This document shows positions 19,021 through 27,485 of a stretch of 64,000 nt of DNA, one piece after another; within the stretch, counting starts at the first letter, position 1; each line of letters begins with the position of its first letter. The translations under genes and the position numbers were made by a program. The stretch spans positions 20,361 through 84,360 of the forward strand of contig CAWCPM010000020.1 of the NCBI GenBank assembly GCA_963797565.1, given 5' to 3'. A model generated the notes under the pieces. The model did no database searches. It worked only from the letters and a program-made list of their open reading frames with translations, and had not been told where the DNA came from. This DNA is from JAICYJ01 sp963797565. GTDB lineage: Bacteria > Actinomycetota > Thermoleophilia > Gaiellales > JAICJC01.

Positions 19021-19058
19021 TGCGGCGGTCTGTCCCTCGAAAGGGTCAGACCGCCGCA
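19021..19058. repeat. Strong palindrome (12-bp stem) between pnp and the M16 gene
   Basis: The arms TGCGGCGGTCTG (19021-19032) and CAGACCGCCGCA (19047-19058) are perfectly complementary. An inner CCCT/AGGG stem closes on a CGAA tetraloop, with one T-T mismatch between the two parts. There is no U-tract, so a Rho-independent terminator is unlikely. It resembles a REP-type palindrome that could protect the pnp 3' end or modulate read-through into the M16 gene. Confidence 0.65.
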
Positions 19059-19064
19059 GCCCTG

Positions 19065-21555
19065 CTACCTGTCCCGCCGAGGTCCGCGGCCGCGATCGCG
19101 GCCACCGCCACCGCCGCGCGGGCGGTCGCTCTCGGAGCGCTCGGGTGCGGGGTTGGCCTCGGCCACCGCGATCAGCTGCTCGGGCGTGATCTCGGTGCCG
19201 TCGTCGTTCTTCTTGGCCACCAGCGTGAGTCCGATGCGGCCGCGGTCCTTGTCCACCTCGACCACGGTCACGCGCACCTTGTCGCCACGCGCCAGCACCT
19301 GCTCGGCCGATGCCAGCCGACTGCCCTTGGGCAGGATCCGGCTGACGTGCAGCAGGCCGTCGACGCCCTTGCGCAGCGAGATGAAGGCACCGAAGTCGGC
19401 CAGCTTGACCACCTCGGCGTCATCGTAGGTGTCGCCCACCTCGATGTCCTTCGTCATCGCGTCGATCTCGCGCCGTGCGCCCTCGGCCAGCTCGCCGTTG
19501 GTGCCGTAGATGCGGATCGTGCCGTCCTCCTCGATGTCGATCTGCACCTCGTACTCGGCCTCGAGCGAGCGGATCGTCTCGCCGCCCTTGCCGATCACCA
19601 TGCCGATGTAGTCGGGGTGGATCTTGGTCGAGACGATGCGCGGTGCGTGCGCCGCCACGTCGTCGCGCGGGGCGGCGATCGCCTCGCGCATGGCGTCCAG
19701 GATGAACAGCCGCGCGTCCTTCGCCTGTGACAGCGCGTTGCGCAGGATCTCGGTGGTGACACCGGTGATCTTGATGTCCATCTGCAGCGCCGTGACTCCC
19801 GCCTCGGTGCCCGCGACCTTGAAGTCCATGTCACCGAGATGGTCCTCGGCTCCCTGGATGTCGGTCAGGATCACGTAGGCGTCGCCTTCCTTGATCAGGC
19901 CCATCGCGATGCCCGCCACCGGCGCCTTGATCGGCACGCCCGCGTCCATCAGCGAGAGCGTCGATCCGCACACCGATGCCATCGACGAGGAGCCGTTCGA
20001 CTCCAGGATCTCCGACACCAGCCGCAGCGTGTAGGGGAAGTCATCCGTGCTGGGGATGACGGGCAGCAACGCCCGCTCGGCCAGCGCGCCGTGTCCGATG
20101 TCGCGGCGCTTGGGGCCGCGCATGAACCCGGTCTCCCCGACCGAGAAGGGCGGGAAGTTGTAGTGATGGATGTAGCGCTTGGTCTGATCCAGCGAGAGGT
20201 CGTCGATGCGCTGCTCCTCCTTGCCGGTGCCCAGCGTGCAGAGCGTCAGCGCCTGCGTCTGGCCGCGCGTGAACAGGGCGGATCCGTGCGTCCGCGGCAT
20301 CACCGAGACCTCCGACCAGATCGGCCGGATCTCCGTCTCGGAGCGGCCGTCGGGACGGCGCTTGTCGACCGCGATCTTGGTGCGGACGACCTCCTTGTAG
20401 AGCTTGTCCAGCGCCGATCCCACGGCCGACTTGGCCAGGGCGTCGAGCGGGGCGTGGCCGTGCTCGTCGGCCTCGCCGCGGCTGGGGAAGCCGAGGTCGA
20501 TCTCGGCCTCGATCTGCTCCAGCAGCGCGGCCCGCTTGGCCGACTTCAGCTCCTTGGAGTCCTGCTCGGCGTCGGACAGCGCCCGCACCTGGTCGGCGAA
20601 CTGCTGCTTCACCTTGGGGTAGACGGCCGCGTCGCGGGCCTCGCCCACCAGCTGCTCGATGGCGAACTGCGTGCGCACCCGCTGCAGCATGTCGGCCTCG
20701 CTGGAGGAACCGCTGATCTCGGGCGCCTCCTCGCGGAAGACCGCGTCGGCCTTGGGCTGCAGCGCCGCCAGGCCACCGGCCTGGATGGCCGCCGCCGAGG
20801 TCGCCGGAGCGGCTGGAGCGCAGCTGCTCGGTGACGGCACCGTCGGACCACTTGGGCATGCCGGCCTTGCTGGCCAGCTCGATCTGCAGCTGGCAGATCT
20901 GCTTGATGGCGCCGTGCGCCAGCTCGAGCGCCTCGACCAGCGTGTCCTCGTCGATCTCCTCGGCGCCGGCCTCGACCATGGTGATGGCCTCGGGGGTGCC
21001 GCAGACGACCAGGTCAAGCGTCGATTCCTGCAGCTCCACCAGCGTCGGGTTCAGCAGCAGCTGGCCGTCGATGCGGCCGACGCGGACTGCGCCCACCGGG
21101 CCCATGAAGGGCAGCGGCGACAGCATCAGCGCGGCGGACGCGCCGTTCATGCCGAGGATGTCGTGACCGTGCACCTGATCGGCCGAGAGCGTGGTGATGA
21201 TCACCTGCACCTCGTTCTTGTAGCCCTTCGGCCACAGCGGCCGGATCGGCCGGTCGACCATGCGCGCGGTCAGGATCGCCTTCTCGCCCGACCGGCCCTC
21301 GCGCTTGAAAAAGCCGCCCGGTATCTTGCCGGCGGCGTACATCTTCTCTTCGACGTCCACGGTCAGCGGGAAGAAGTCGGCGCCAGGCCGTCCTTCCGTG
21401 CGCCCGACCGCGGTCGCCAGGACAACGGTGCCCTCCTGCTTGACCAGCACGGCGCCGTGCGCCTGCTTGGCCACGACTCCGGTCTCGAAAATGATCTCCC
21501 GGCCGCCCACGGCGACGGAGAGCCGTGTTGCCTCTGGCTCCACTGCGATACTCAT
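19065..21555 (-). CDS. pnp: Polyribonucleotide nucleotidyltransferase, one frameshift
   Basis: PNPase is the phosphorolytic 3'-5' exoribonuclease. The ATG at 21555 (MSIAVEPEATRLSV) begins the first RNase PH domain (ADFFPLTVDVEEKMYAAGKI). The frame breaks near 20812, after AVTEQLRS, inside the all-helical domain. The second RNase PH domain follows (TRGQTQALTLCTLGTG, PYTLRLVSEILESNGSSSMA). Then come a KH domain (IGMVIGKGGETIRSLEAEY), an S1 domain (VVKLADFGAFISLRKGVDGLLH) and an Arg/Gly-rich tail. Both halves are complete, so the break is probably an indel. It is preceded by rpsO with an intergenic structure. Confidence 0.94.
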
Positions 21556-21576
21556 GTCTTCGATCGTCCCTTCCTC

Positions 21577-21612
21577 GGGCCGGCCGGATCGCCGGCCCAT
21601 CCTCTGATGGGC
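21577..21612 (-). promoter_or_regulatory. Two mutually exclusive hairpins in the rpsO-pnp spacer
   Basis: One stem pairs GGGCCGGC (21577-21584) with GCCGGCCC (21591-21598). The other pairs GCCCATC (21595-21601) with GATGGGC (21606-21612) around a four-base loop. They share 21595-21598, so only one can form fully. They sit between the rpsO stop and the pnp start. This is the position where other bacteria carry an RNase III/PNPase autoregulatory stem. Confidence 0.5.
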
Positions 21613-21626
21613 TTGGGTGGCCGCCT

Positions 21627-21896
21627 CTAGCGGCGCAGCCCCAGCTCCTTGATGAGGGCTCGATAGCCCTCCAGGTCGTGCTTCTGCATGTAGGTCAGAA
21701 GCCGGCGCCGTCGGCCGACCAGCTTCAGCAGGCCGCGGCGTGAGTGGTGGTCGTGCTGGTGCACCTTCATGTGCTCCGTGAGCTCGGTGATCCGCTGGGT
21801 CAGGAGTGCGATCTGCACTCGGGTCGAACCGGTGTCCTTCGTATCCCGGCCGTGTGCGCCAACGATCTCCGTCTTCTGCTCTTTGGTAAGCGGCAC
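21627..21896 (-). CDS. rpsO: 30S ribosomal protein S15
   Basis: S15 is 89 residues, exactly the normal length, when started at the GTG at 21896. That start lies six bases after AAGGAGGTGG and gives the standard PLTKEQKTEIVGAHG opening. The recognisable rRNA-binding segments are DTGSTRVQIALLTQRI, LTEHMKVHQHDHHSRRGLL and the ending RRRRLLTYMQKHDLEGYRALI. It is the first gene of the rpsO-pnp pair and diverges from the UDP-glucuronate decarboxylase-like gene. The 181-base gap would hold both promoters; I see no clear S15 operator. Confidence 0.97.
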   Translation of the reverse strand: MPLTKEQKTEIVGAHGRDTKDTGSTRVQIALLTQRITELTEHMKVHQHDHHSRRGLLKLVGRRRRLLTYMQKHDLEGYRALIKELGLRR

Positions 21897-22077
21897 GCCT
21901 ACCACCTCCTTGCCAGTTGTAGCTAGACGCCGACAACCCAGAACAGCGCCGGCAAGCTGCGCTGATCCGCGATGCGGTCGAGGGGCAGGGTAGCACAGGG
22001 CCTGATCCGGACTTGCCCACGGGGCAGCGCATGTACGCTTGGGCCGAAGCGTCCACAATCGAGAGGGGCAGATCGGC

Positions 22078-23016
22078 GTGAGCACTGCGGTAGTCACCGG
22101 CGGAGCGGGCTTTCTCGGCTCCCATCTCTGCGAGTACCTGCTGGCGCGCGAGTGGCGCGTGATCTGCCTGGACAACCTCGACACCGGGTCGCTGATGAAC
22201 GTCAAGCACCTGCGCGAGGACCGGTTCGAGTTCCGATACCACAACTGCGTGGACTTCATCGACGTGGACGAGCCGGTGGACGCGGTGTTCCACCTGGCCA
22301 GCCCGGCCAGCCCGGTCGACTACCTGCGGCTGCCGCTGCACACGCTCAAGGTCGGTTCCTACGGCACCCACAACGCGCTGGGCCTGGCCAAGTTCAAGCG
22401 CGCCCGCTTTCTGCTGGCATCGACGTCCGAGGTCTACGGCGACCCGGAGGTGCACCCTCAGCGCGAGGAGTACTGGGGCAACGTGAACCCGGTCGGGCCG
22501 CGCGGCGTCTACGACGAGGCCAAGCGCTACTCCGAGGCGCTGACGATGGCGTACCACCGCCAGCAGGGCGTGGACACTCACATCGTGCGTATCTTCAACA
22601 CCTACGGGCCGCGGATGCGCCAGCACGACGGGCGCGCGATTCCCAACTTCATCCGCCAGGCGCTGGACGGCAAGCCGATCACGATCTTCGGCGACGGCAG
22701 CCAGACCCGGTCGTTCTGCTTCGTGGACGACCTGATCGAGGGCATCTTCCGGCTGACCATGAGCGACTACCACATGCCGGTGAACATCGGCAATCCCAAC
22801 GAGATGACACTGCTGGAGCTGGCCGACGTGATCCAGCGGATGACCGGGACGACGTCGGAGCTCGTGTACGAAGGGCTTCCCGAGGACGATCCGAAGGTGC
22901 GGCAGCCCGACATCACGCGTGCCCGCGAGGTCCTCGACTGGGAGCCGAAGGTGGCACTCGAAGAGGGCCTGCGCCGCACGCTCGAGAGTCTGGGCGTGAC
23001 CGCAGTCGCGACGTGA
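22078..23016 (+). CDS. NAD-dependent epimerase/dehydratase, UDP-glucuronate decarboxylase-like
   Basis: A short-chain dehydrogenase of the extended type (312 residues). The NAD loop is TGGAGFLGSH at the N-terminus, followed by DNLDTGSLMNV. The catalytic Ser/Tyr/Lys set lies in LLASTSEVYGDPEVHPQ and GVYDEAKRYSE. Downstream come RIFNTYGPRM and IFGDGSQTRSFCFVDDLIEG. These are close to UDP-xylose synthase (UXS) proteins, which decarboxylate UDP-glucuronate for cell-envelope sugars. The GTG at 22078 follows a GAGGGG site. The stop overlaps the GTG of the S51 gene (GTGA). Confidence 0.88.
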   Translation: MSTAVVTGGAGFLGSHLCEYLLAREWRVICLDNLDTGSLMNVKHLREDRFEFRYHNCVDFIDVDEPVDAVFHLASPASPVDYLRLPLHTLKVGSYGTHNALGLAKFKRARFLLASTSEVYGDPEVHPQREEYWGNVNPVGPRGVYDEAKRYSEALTMAYHRQQGVDTHIVRIFNTYGPRMRQHDGRAIPNFIRQALDGKPITIFGDGSQTRSFCFVDDLIEGIFRLTMSDYHMPVNIGNPNEMTLLELADVIQRMTGTTSELVYEGLPEDDPKVRQPDITRAREVLDWEPKVALEEGLRRTLESLGVTAVAT

Positions 23017-23693
23017 GCGAGCCGTGCATCGTCGCCCTCGGCGGCGGCGGGTTCGCCGGTGAGGAGGGCGGGCTGCGGCGGTTCATCCTGGAGCTGACCG
23101 GTGCCGAGCGGCCGCGCGCCTGCTACCTGCCGACGGCCGGCGGCGATGCGGCCGAGTGGATCGAGCTGGTGCGGGAGCGACTGGCGGGAGCGGCCGAGTT
23201 GTCGGTGCTGACGCTGTTCCACCGCGAGGTCTCCGACGTCGCGGAGCTGCTGCTGTCGCAGGACGTGATCTACGTCGGCGGCGGCAACACCGCCAACATG
23301 CTGGCGATCTGGCGACTGCACGGCGTGGACGTGGTGCTGCGCGAGGCGTGGTCGCGCGGCATCGTCCTGGCAGGCGTATCGGCAGGGGCCAACTGCTGGT
23401 TCGACGCGTGCTCGACCGACTCGTTCGGCCCGGATCTGGCGCCGCTCAACGACGGTCTCGGCTTCCTTGCCGGAAGCTTCTGCCCGCACTACGACGGCGA
23501 GGTGCTGCGGAAGCCGACGTACGAGCGGTGGGTGGCCGAGGGCGTGCTGCCGGCCGGCTTCGCGGCCGACGACGGCGTCGGGTTGGTGTTCCGCGGCACC
23601 GAGCTGGCCGAGGCGGTCAGCGAGGCCGACGGCGGCCGCGCCTTCCGGGTGGAAGCCGGCGGGCCGCAGGCGCTGCCGGTGCGCCACCTGTAG
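23013..23693 (+). CDS. S51-family peptidase (peptidase E-like)
   Basis: A cytoplasmic serine peptidase-fold protein of 226 residues. The Gly-rich start is CIVALGGGGFAGEEGG, followed by CYLPTAGGDA and IYVGGGNTANMLAIWR. The nucleophile Ser lies in the elbow GVSAGANCWF, and FCPHYDGE supplies the presumed His. Peptidase E cleaves Asp-X dipeptides, but this branch (as in many Gram-positives) is not characterised. Its GTG overlaps the upstream epimerase stop, so the genes are coupled. Its TAG is immediately followed by the inverted-repeat element. Confidence 0.85.
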   Translation: MSEPCIVALGGGGFAGEEGGLRRFILELTGAERPRACYLPTAGGDAAEWIELVRERLAGAAELSVLTLFHREVSDVAELLLSQDVIYVGGGNTANMLAIWRLHGVDVVLREAWSRGIVLAGVSAGANCWFDACSTDSFGPDLAPLNDGLGFLAGSFCPHYDGEVLRKPTYERWVAEGVLPAGFAADDGVGLVFRGTELAEAVSEADGGRAFRVEAGGPQALPVRHL

Positions 23694-23978
23694 GCGGGTG
23701 ATACAGAGGTGCCGGGCACCGTCGTAACAGCCGCGACAACGCCGTCCCCGCCCGTGACAGTGCGCCCAGGCGGGTGGAACGCAGGTGCCGGGCACCGTCG
23801 TCACCGTTGCGTCGCTCCGGCGTACCTGGTAGTACAGTCTGTTACCACCGGGTCACGTTGAGCGGTCAACGGCGCCTGACGACGGTGCCCGGCACCTGCG
23901 TTCCAGCGGGTGTCACCGCGGAGGTTACGGAGAGTGCACGGCTGATGGAACGGTGCCCGGCACCTCTGTATCACCCGC
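23694..23978. repeat. Nested inverted-repeat element (four copies of a GGTGCCGGGCACC palindrome)
   Basis: Two perfect 29-bp inverted pairs are nested: outer arms 23694-23722 and 23950-23978, inner arms 23775-23803 and 23877-23905. Every arm carries the palindrome GGTGCCGGGCACC followed by GT. All are symmetric about roughly 23838, where GGTA/TACC may close the structure. The element starts directly after the stop of the S51 gene and reaches into the ribF frame. The layout fits a REP-cluster or MITE mobilised in trans. No transposase lies nearby. Confidence 0.88.
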
Positions 23979-24910
23979 GAGCGTTGCCAGACCGCCGGCT
24001 CGGCGCGGACGGCGTCGATGTCGCGGTGGACCTGGGCGACCAGATCCGCGACCGTGTCGAACCGCTGCTCACCGCGCAGCCGCCGCATGAACTCGATCCG
24101 CAGCGGCTGGCCGTAGATGTCCCGGTCGAAGTCAAGCAGGTGCGCCTCGACGCGCACCCGTTCCCGCTCGTCCGAGAAGGTCGGGTTGTAGCCCACGCTG
24201 ATCGCGGCCGCGAACGACTCCCCGGGCAGGTGCGCGCGTCCCGCGTAGATGCCGATCGCCGGCATCGCACTTCGTGGCGCCGACTCCAGGTTGGCGGTTG
24301 CAAACCCCAGCTCGCGGCCGCGCCCATCGCCGCGCACGATCGTGCCCTCCAGCCACGGCGCCCTGCCCAGCAGCCGCGCCGCGTGCTCGACCTCACCCGC
24401 CGCGAACAGGTCGCGGATCCGCGACGACGAGACCGGCGCGCCGTCCAGCTCCAGCAGCGGCGCCGGCTGCACGTCGAACCCGAGCCGATGCCCGGACGCT
24501 GCCAGCGTCTCGATCGACCCCTGCGCGCGGTGCCCGTAGCGATAGTTGCGACCCACGATCACCAGCCGGGCATCGAGCTGCTCGTGCAGCACCCGTTCCG
24601 CGAACTGGTCGTGCTCGATCTGTGAGAACGCATGATCGAACCGGATCACGATCAGCTCGTCCGGCCCCAGCTCGGCCACCAGCTGCGACCGCCGCTGCGG
24701 CGTCGACAGCTCGTGAGGAGCCAGCTCGGGGCGCAGCACCACGATCGGATGCGGCTCGAACGTGACCACGCTTGAGCGCGTCCCGCGCTCTGCCGCCGCC
24801 GCAATCGCACTCTCGATCACGCGCCGGTGGCCGAGGTGGACGCCGTCGAAGCTGCCCAGCGCGACGGTGCGGGCGACCGGCTCGGCCTGATCGAGGCTGG
24901 TCTCGATCAC
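23801..24910 (-). CDS. ribF: Bifunctional riboflavin kinase/FAD synthetase with an element-derived tail
   Basis: Makes FMN and FAD from riboflavin. The N-terminal adenylyltransferase domain has GSFDGVHLGHR and the VSSSRIRDLF motif. The C-terminal flavokinase domain has GRELGFATANL (the usual PTAN is ATAN here) and GYNPTFSDE. Normal family sequence ends near residue 310 (HRDIDAVRAEPAVWQR). The last 59 residues, starting SRVIQRCRAPF, are encoded within the inverted-repeat element. That element has replaced the native stop. The GTG start at 24910 overlaps the truB stop. Activity is probably intact, because the tail follows the complete domain. Confidence 0.93.
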   Translation of the reverse strand: MIETSLDQAEPVARTVALGSFDGVHLGHRRVIESAIAAAAERGTRSSVVTFEPHPIVVLRPELAPHELSTPQRRSQLVAELGPDELIVIRFDHAFSQIEHDQFAERVLHEQLDARLVIVGRNYRYGHRAQGSIETLAASGHRLGFDVQPAPLLELDGAPVSSSRIRDLFAAGEVEHAARLLGRAPWLEGTIVRGDGRGRELGFATANLESAPRSAMPAIGIYAGRAHLPGESFAAAISVGYNPTFSDERERVRVEAHLLDFDRDIYGQPLRIEFMRRLRGEQRFDTVADLVAQVHRDIDAVRAEPAVWQRSRVIQRCRAPFHQPCTLRNLRGDTRWNAGAGHRRQAPLTAQRDPVVTDCTTRYAGATQR

Positions 24911-25758
24911 GCGCCCAGCACCACGGCCGGTCGCAGTCCTCGCTCGTCCGGCCGGCCGATCGCGACCAGCCGCCGGTCGTACACCAGCCGCACGGGCCCC
25001 GTCTCACCCGCCGACGGCAGCATCCGCCCGTGCAGCACATCCTCGAGCTCGCGGCCATCCAGCACCCGCTCCGGCAGGTGCGGCAGCGCCTCGCGCGGCT
25101 GGATCATCCACGGCCCGTCGCCCTCCTCCAGGATCCGCTCAGGCGAGGCCGCCCGATCCACCCTGAACTCCCCCACCTCCGTCCGCCGCAGCTCGCTGCA
25201 GTAGCCGCCGGCCGCCGTCGCGGCACCCAGGTCAGCCGCAATCTGGCGGACGTACGTGCCCTTCGAGCAGCGCACGTCGATCACCGCCCGCTGCGCCCCC
25301 TCGTCGAACGACACGACCTCCAGCCGCTCGATCGTCACCATCCGCGGCGGCGGCGCTTCGGTTTCGCCCCGCCGCATCCGCGCGTACGAGCGCTCTCCGG
25401 CGACCCGCACCGCCGAGGCCAGCGGCACCTCCTGCAGCACCTCGCCGGTGAGCGCTGCCGCCGCCTCCCCCACGGCCGCAGCGTCGGTCTGCCGGCCGGT
25501 CTGCGAGATCTCTCCCTCCGGGTCGAGCGACGAGGAGACCGCACCGAACTGCACGACCGCGCGGTAGCGCTTGTCCAGGCCGGACAGGAACGTGGCCAGC
25601 CGCGTCGCCCGTCCCGCCAGCACCAGCAGCAGGCCGGTCGCGAACGGGTCGAGCGTGCCGGCGTGCCCCACCTTCGGGCCGGTCACGGGCCGCAGCCGGC
25701 TGATCACCGCGAACGACGTCGGTCCCGTGGGCTTGTCGACGAGCAGCAGTCCTGTCAC
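24907..25758 (-). CDS. truB: tRNA pseudouridine-55 synthase
   Basis: Isomerises U55 in the T-loop of tRNAs. The GTG at 25758 gives the normal TGLLLVDKPTGPTSF opening (283 residues); the frame extends upstream without typical sequence. The catalytic Asp is in GHAGTLDPFATGLLLVL. The KRYRAVVQFG segment and the RCSKGTYVRQIAADLG motif confirm TruB. The C-terminal extension is short. It lies in the classic rbfA-nrnA-truB-ribF order and overlaps ribF at GTGA. Confidence 0.94.
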   Translation of the reverse strand: MTGLLLVDKPTGPTSFAVISRLRPVTGPKVGHAGTLDPFATGLLLVLAGRATRLATFLSGLDKRYRAVVQFGAVSSSLDPEGEISQTGRQTDAAAVGEAAAALTGEVLQEVPLASAVRVAGERSYARMRRGETEAPPPRMVTIERLEVVSFDEGAQRAVIDVRCSKGTYVRQIAADLGAATAAGGYCSELRRTEVGEFRVDRAASPERILEEGDGPWMIQPREALPHLPERVLDGRELEDVLHGRMLPSAGETGPVRLVYDRRLVAIGRPDERGLRPAVVLGA

Positions 25759-25768
25759 GCGCCGCAGT

Positions 25769-26788
25769 CTACGCGGCGGATTCGGCCAGCTGGCTTGCGA
25801 CCTCATCCACGATGAACTCGCGGATCTCCTCGATGCTGCCGGGGTGCGAGAAGCCGGCCGCCTGCTTGTGGCCGCCGCCCTGCGACTTGCGCGCTATCTG
25901 GGACACGTCGATCGAGCCGCGTGAGCGCAGCGATACGCGGTTGGGCGTGATCGTTCCGTCGGGGTGCGGCACCTGCTCGCGGATCAGCGCCGCCACCTGC
26001 ACGCCGTCCACCGCCCGCAGGTTGTCGATCAGGCCCTCCGTGGTGGCCTCGTCACCCTCCACCAGCGCCAGGTCGTCCCGCGTCACGTAGCTGACCAGCA
26101 GCCGCCCGCCCTCGTACGACTGCATGTGCTCGAGCACGCGTCCCAGCAGCTGCATCTTGCCCAGCGGCAGCGTCTCGAACACCAGCTCGAAGACCTTGTG
26201 CACGTCCGCGCCCGCCTCCACCAGGCGCGCGGCCAGCCGCAGCGCCGCCGGGCTCGTGGTGCGGTACTGGAAGCGGCCGGTGTCGGTGACCAGGCCGACG
26301 TACAGGGCCTCCGCGATCGGCTGTGTCAGCTCGATCCCCAGCCCGTCGCAGATGCGCGCCAGGATCTCGGCGGTCGAGGAGGCGTGGCCGTCCACGTAGT
26401 TGACGTCGCCGAACCGGGAGTTGTCGTGGTGGTGGTCGACGTCGATCACCTGCGCGAAGCCGGCCCGCAGCTGCTCGTGGTCGGGCCCGAGTCGCGACTC
26501 GTTGCCGCAGTCAAGCGCCAGCAGCGTCCAGCCCGCAGTCGAGCCGGGCTCGATGCTGCGCTCCAGCCCGTCCATGTTCAGGAAGCCGTACTCGTGGGGC
26601 AGCGGCGAATCGGGGTGCAGGTACAGCCGCACCTGCTTGCCGGCGGCGCGCAGGGCGAGCGCCGCAGCGGACATCGAGCCGATGGCGTCGCCGTCGGGAT
26701 TCTCGTGAGAGGCGATCAGCACGCGGTCGGCCGCCGCTAGTGCGGCCACCACGTCGTCAAGCTCACGGGAGGTCGGGCTGTCTGTCAT
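25769..26788 (-). CDS. nrnA: DHH-family oligoribonuclease/pAp phosphatase (NrnA-like)
   Basis: A DHH-DHHA1 phosphoesterase of 339 residues when started at the ATG at 26788 (MTDSPTSRELDDVV). Metal-binding motifs are SHENPDGDAIGS, LLALDCGN, VIDVDHHHDN and GLVTDTGRFQY. The DHHA1 domain has SLRSRGSIDVSQIA and GGGHKQAAGF. NrnA degrades nano-RNAs and may dephosphorylate pAp; in Actinomycetota it commonly lies between rbfA and truB. The start lies inside the 3' end of rbfA (26 bases of overlap), so the genes are coupled. Confidence 0.92.
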   Translation of the reverse strand: MTDSPTSRELDDVVAALAAADRVLIASHENPDGDAIGSMSAAALALRAAGKQVRLYLHPDSPLPHEYGFLNMDGLERSIEPGSTAGWTLLALDCGNESRLGPDHEQLRAGFAQVIDVDHHHDNSRFGDVNYVDGHASSTAEILARICDGLGIELTQPIAEALYVGLVTDTGRFQYRTTSPAALRLAARLVEAGADVHKVFELVFETLPLGKMQLLGRVLEHMQSYEGGRLLVSYVTRDDLALVEGDEATTEGLIDNLRAVDGVQVAALIREQVPHPDGTITPNRVSLRSRGSIDVSQIARKSQGGGHKQAAGFSHPGSIEEIREFIVDEVASQLAESAA

Positions 26789-27158
26789 CGGGAGTCTCGT
26801 TGACGTGCTCTTCGGGAGGCGGCGCAGGCACAACCTGATCAAGCAGTTCGCTCATGCGCAGAGCACGATCAAGGGTCTCATCATACTGGAAGATCAGCTG
26901 GGGGGTACGCCTCAGGCGCAACTCTCGCGCAACACGCTGCTGCAGCACGCCGTGCGCGCGTTCGAGCGCGCGCAGCGACCGCGTGCGCCGTTTCTCGCTG
27001 CCCAGCACGCTGACGTAGACGATGGCCTGGCTGAAGTCGGTGGTGGCCCGGACGCCGGTGACCGTGACGAATCCCACCGACGGGTCGCCCAGCCGCTCGA
27101 CACCGTCCGCCAGCACCTTGCGCAGCGACTCGTTCACCCGTCGCATCCGCTCGCTCAC
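26763..27158 (-). CDS. rbfA: Ribosome-binding factor A
   Basis: Matures the 5' end of 16S rRNA in the small subunit. The protein has 131 residues starting at a GTG (27158) that overlaps the DUF503 stop as GTGA and follows GAGGAGG. The KH-like fold is recognisable in MRRVNESLRKVLADGVERL, VGFVTVTGVRATTDFSQAIVYVSVLG and the ending RRTPQLIFQYDETLDRALRM. A short Pro/Glu-rich C-terminal tail follows. It is part of the RNA-modification cluster rbfA-nrnA-truB-ribF. Confidence 0.93.
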   Translation of the reverse strand: MSERMRRVNESLRKVLADGVERLGDPSVGFVTVTGVRATTDFSQAIVYVSVLGSEKRRTRSLRALERAHGVLQQRVARELRLRRTPQLIFQYDETLDRALRMSELLDQVVPAPPPEEHVNETPDDRQPDLP

Positions 27159-27463
27159 CCGATTGCCTCCTCGACCGACAGCACCTGCGCGTCCGCCCGC
27201 GCCAGCTCGAACTCCTGGGATGAAAGGTAGCTGCGGGCCTCGTCCAGCGCGTGCATCGCGTCCCCCGCCTCGCGCCGCGCCACCACCATCACCAGCAGCG
27301 ACCGCTGCCACAGCTCGTGGTACCCGATCTCGGCGACGGAGGCCCCGAAGCGACGCTCCAGCCGGCTCTTGACGCTCAGCAGGTGCTTGCGCTTGCCCTT
27401 CAGTGAGCCGTTCTCGGGCAGGTGCAGCTCGAATCGCAGGATGCCCACGAAGCCCTCGGTCAT
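27155..27463 (-). CDS. DUF503 (YlxP-like) protein
   Basis: A 102-residue single-domain protein. The typical DUF503 pattern is GILRFELHLPENGSLKGKRK, then VKSRLERRFGASVAEIGYHELWQ and a mid beta-strand SLLVMVVARR. DUF503 proteins sit almost always next to rbfA or infB. A role in ribosome maturation has been proposed, but the biochemical function is unknown. The gene overlaps rbfA by four bases. Only 22 bases separate it from the divergent antiporter start, so the promoters must be compact or lie within coding sequence. Confidence 0.9.
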   Translation of the reverse strand: MTEGFVGILRFELHLPENGSLKGKRKHLLSVKSRLERRFGASVAEIGYHELWQRSLLVMVVARREAGDAMHALDEARSYLSSQEFELARADAQVLSVEEAIG

Positions 27464-27485
27464 GCCCCGAGTCTAGGATGGATTC

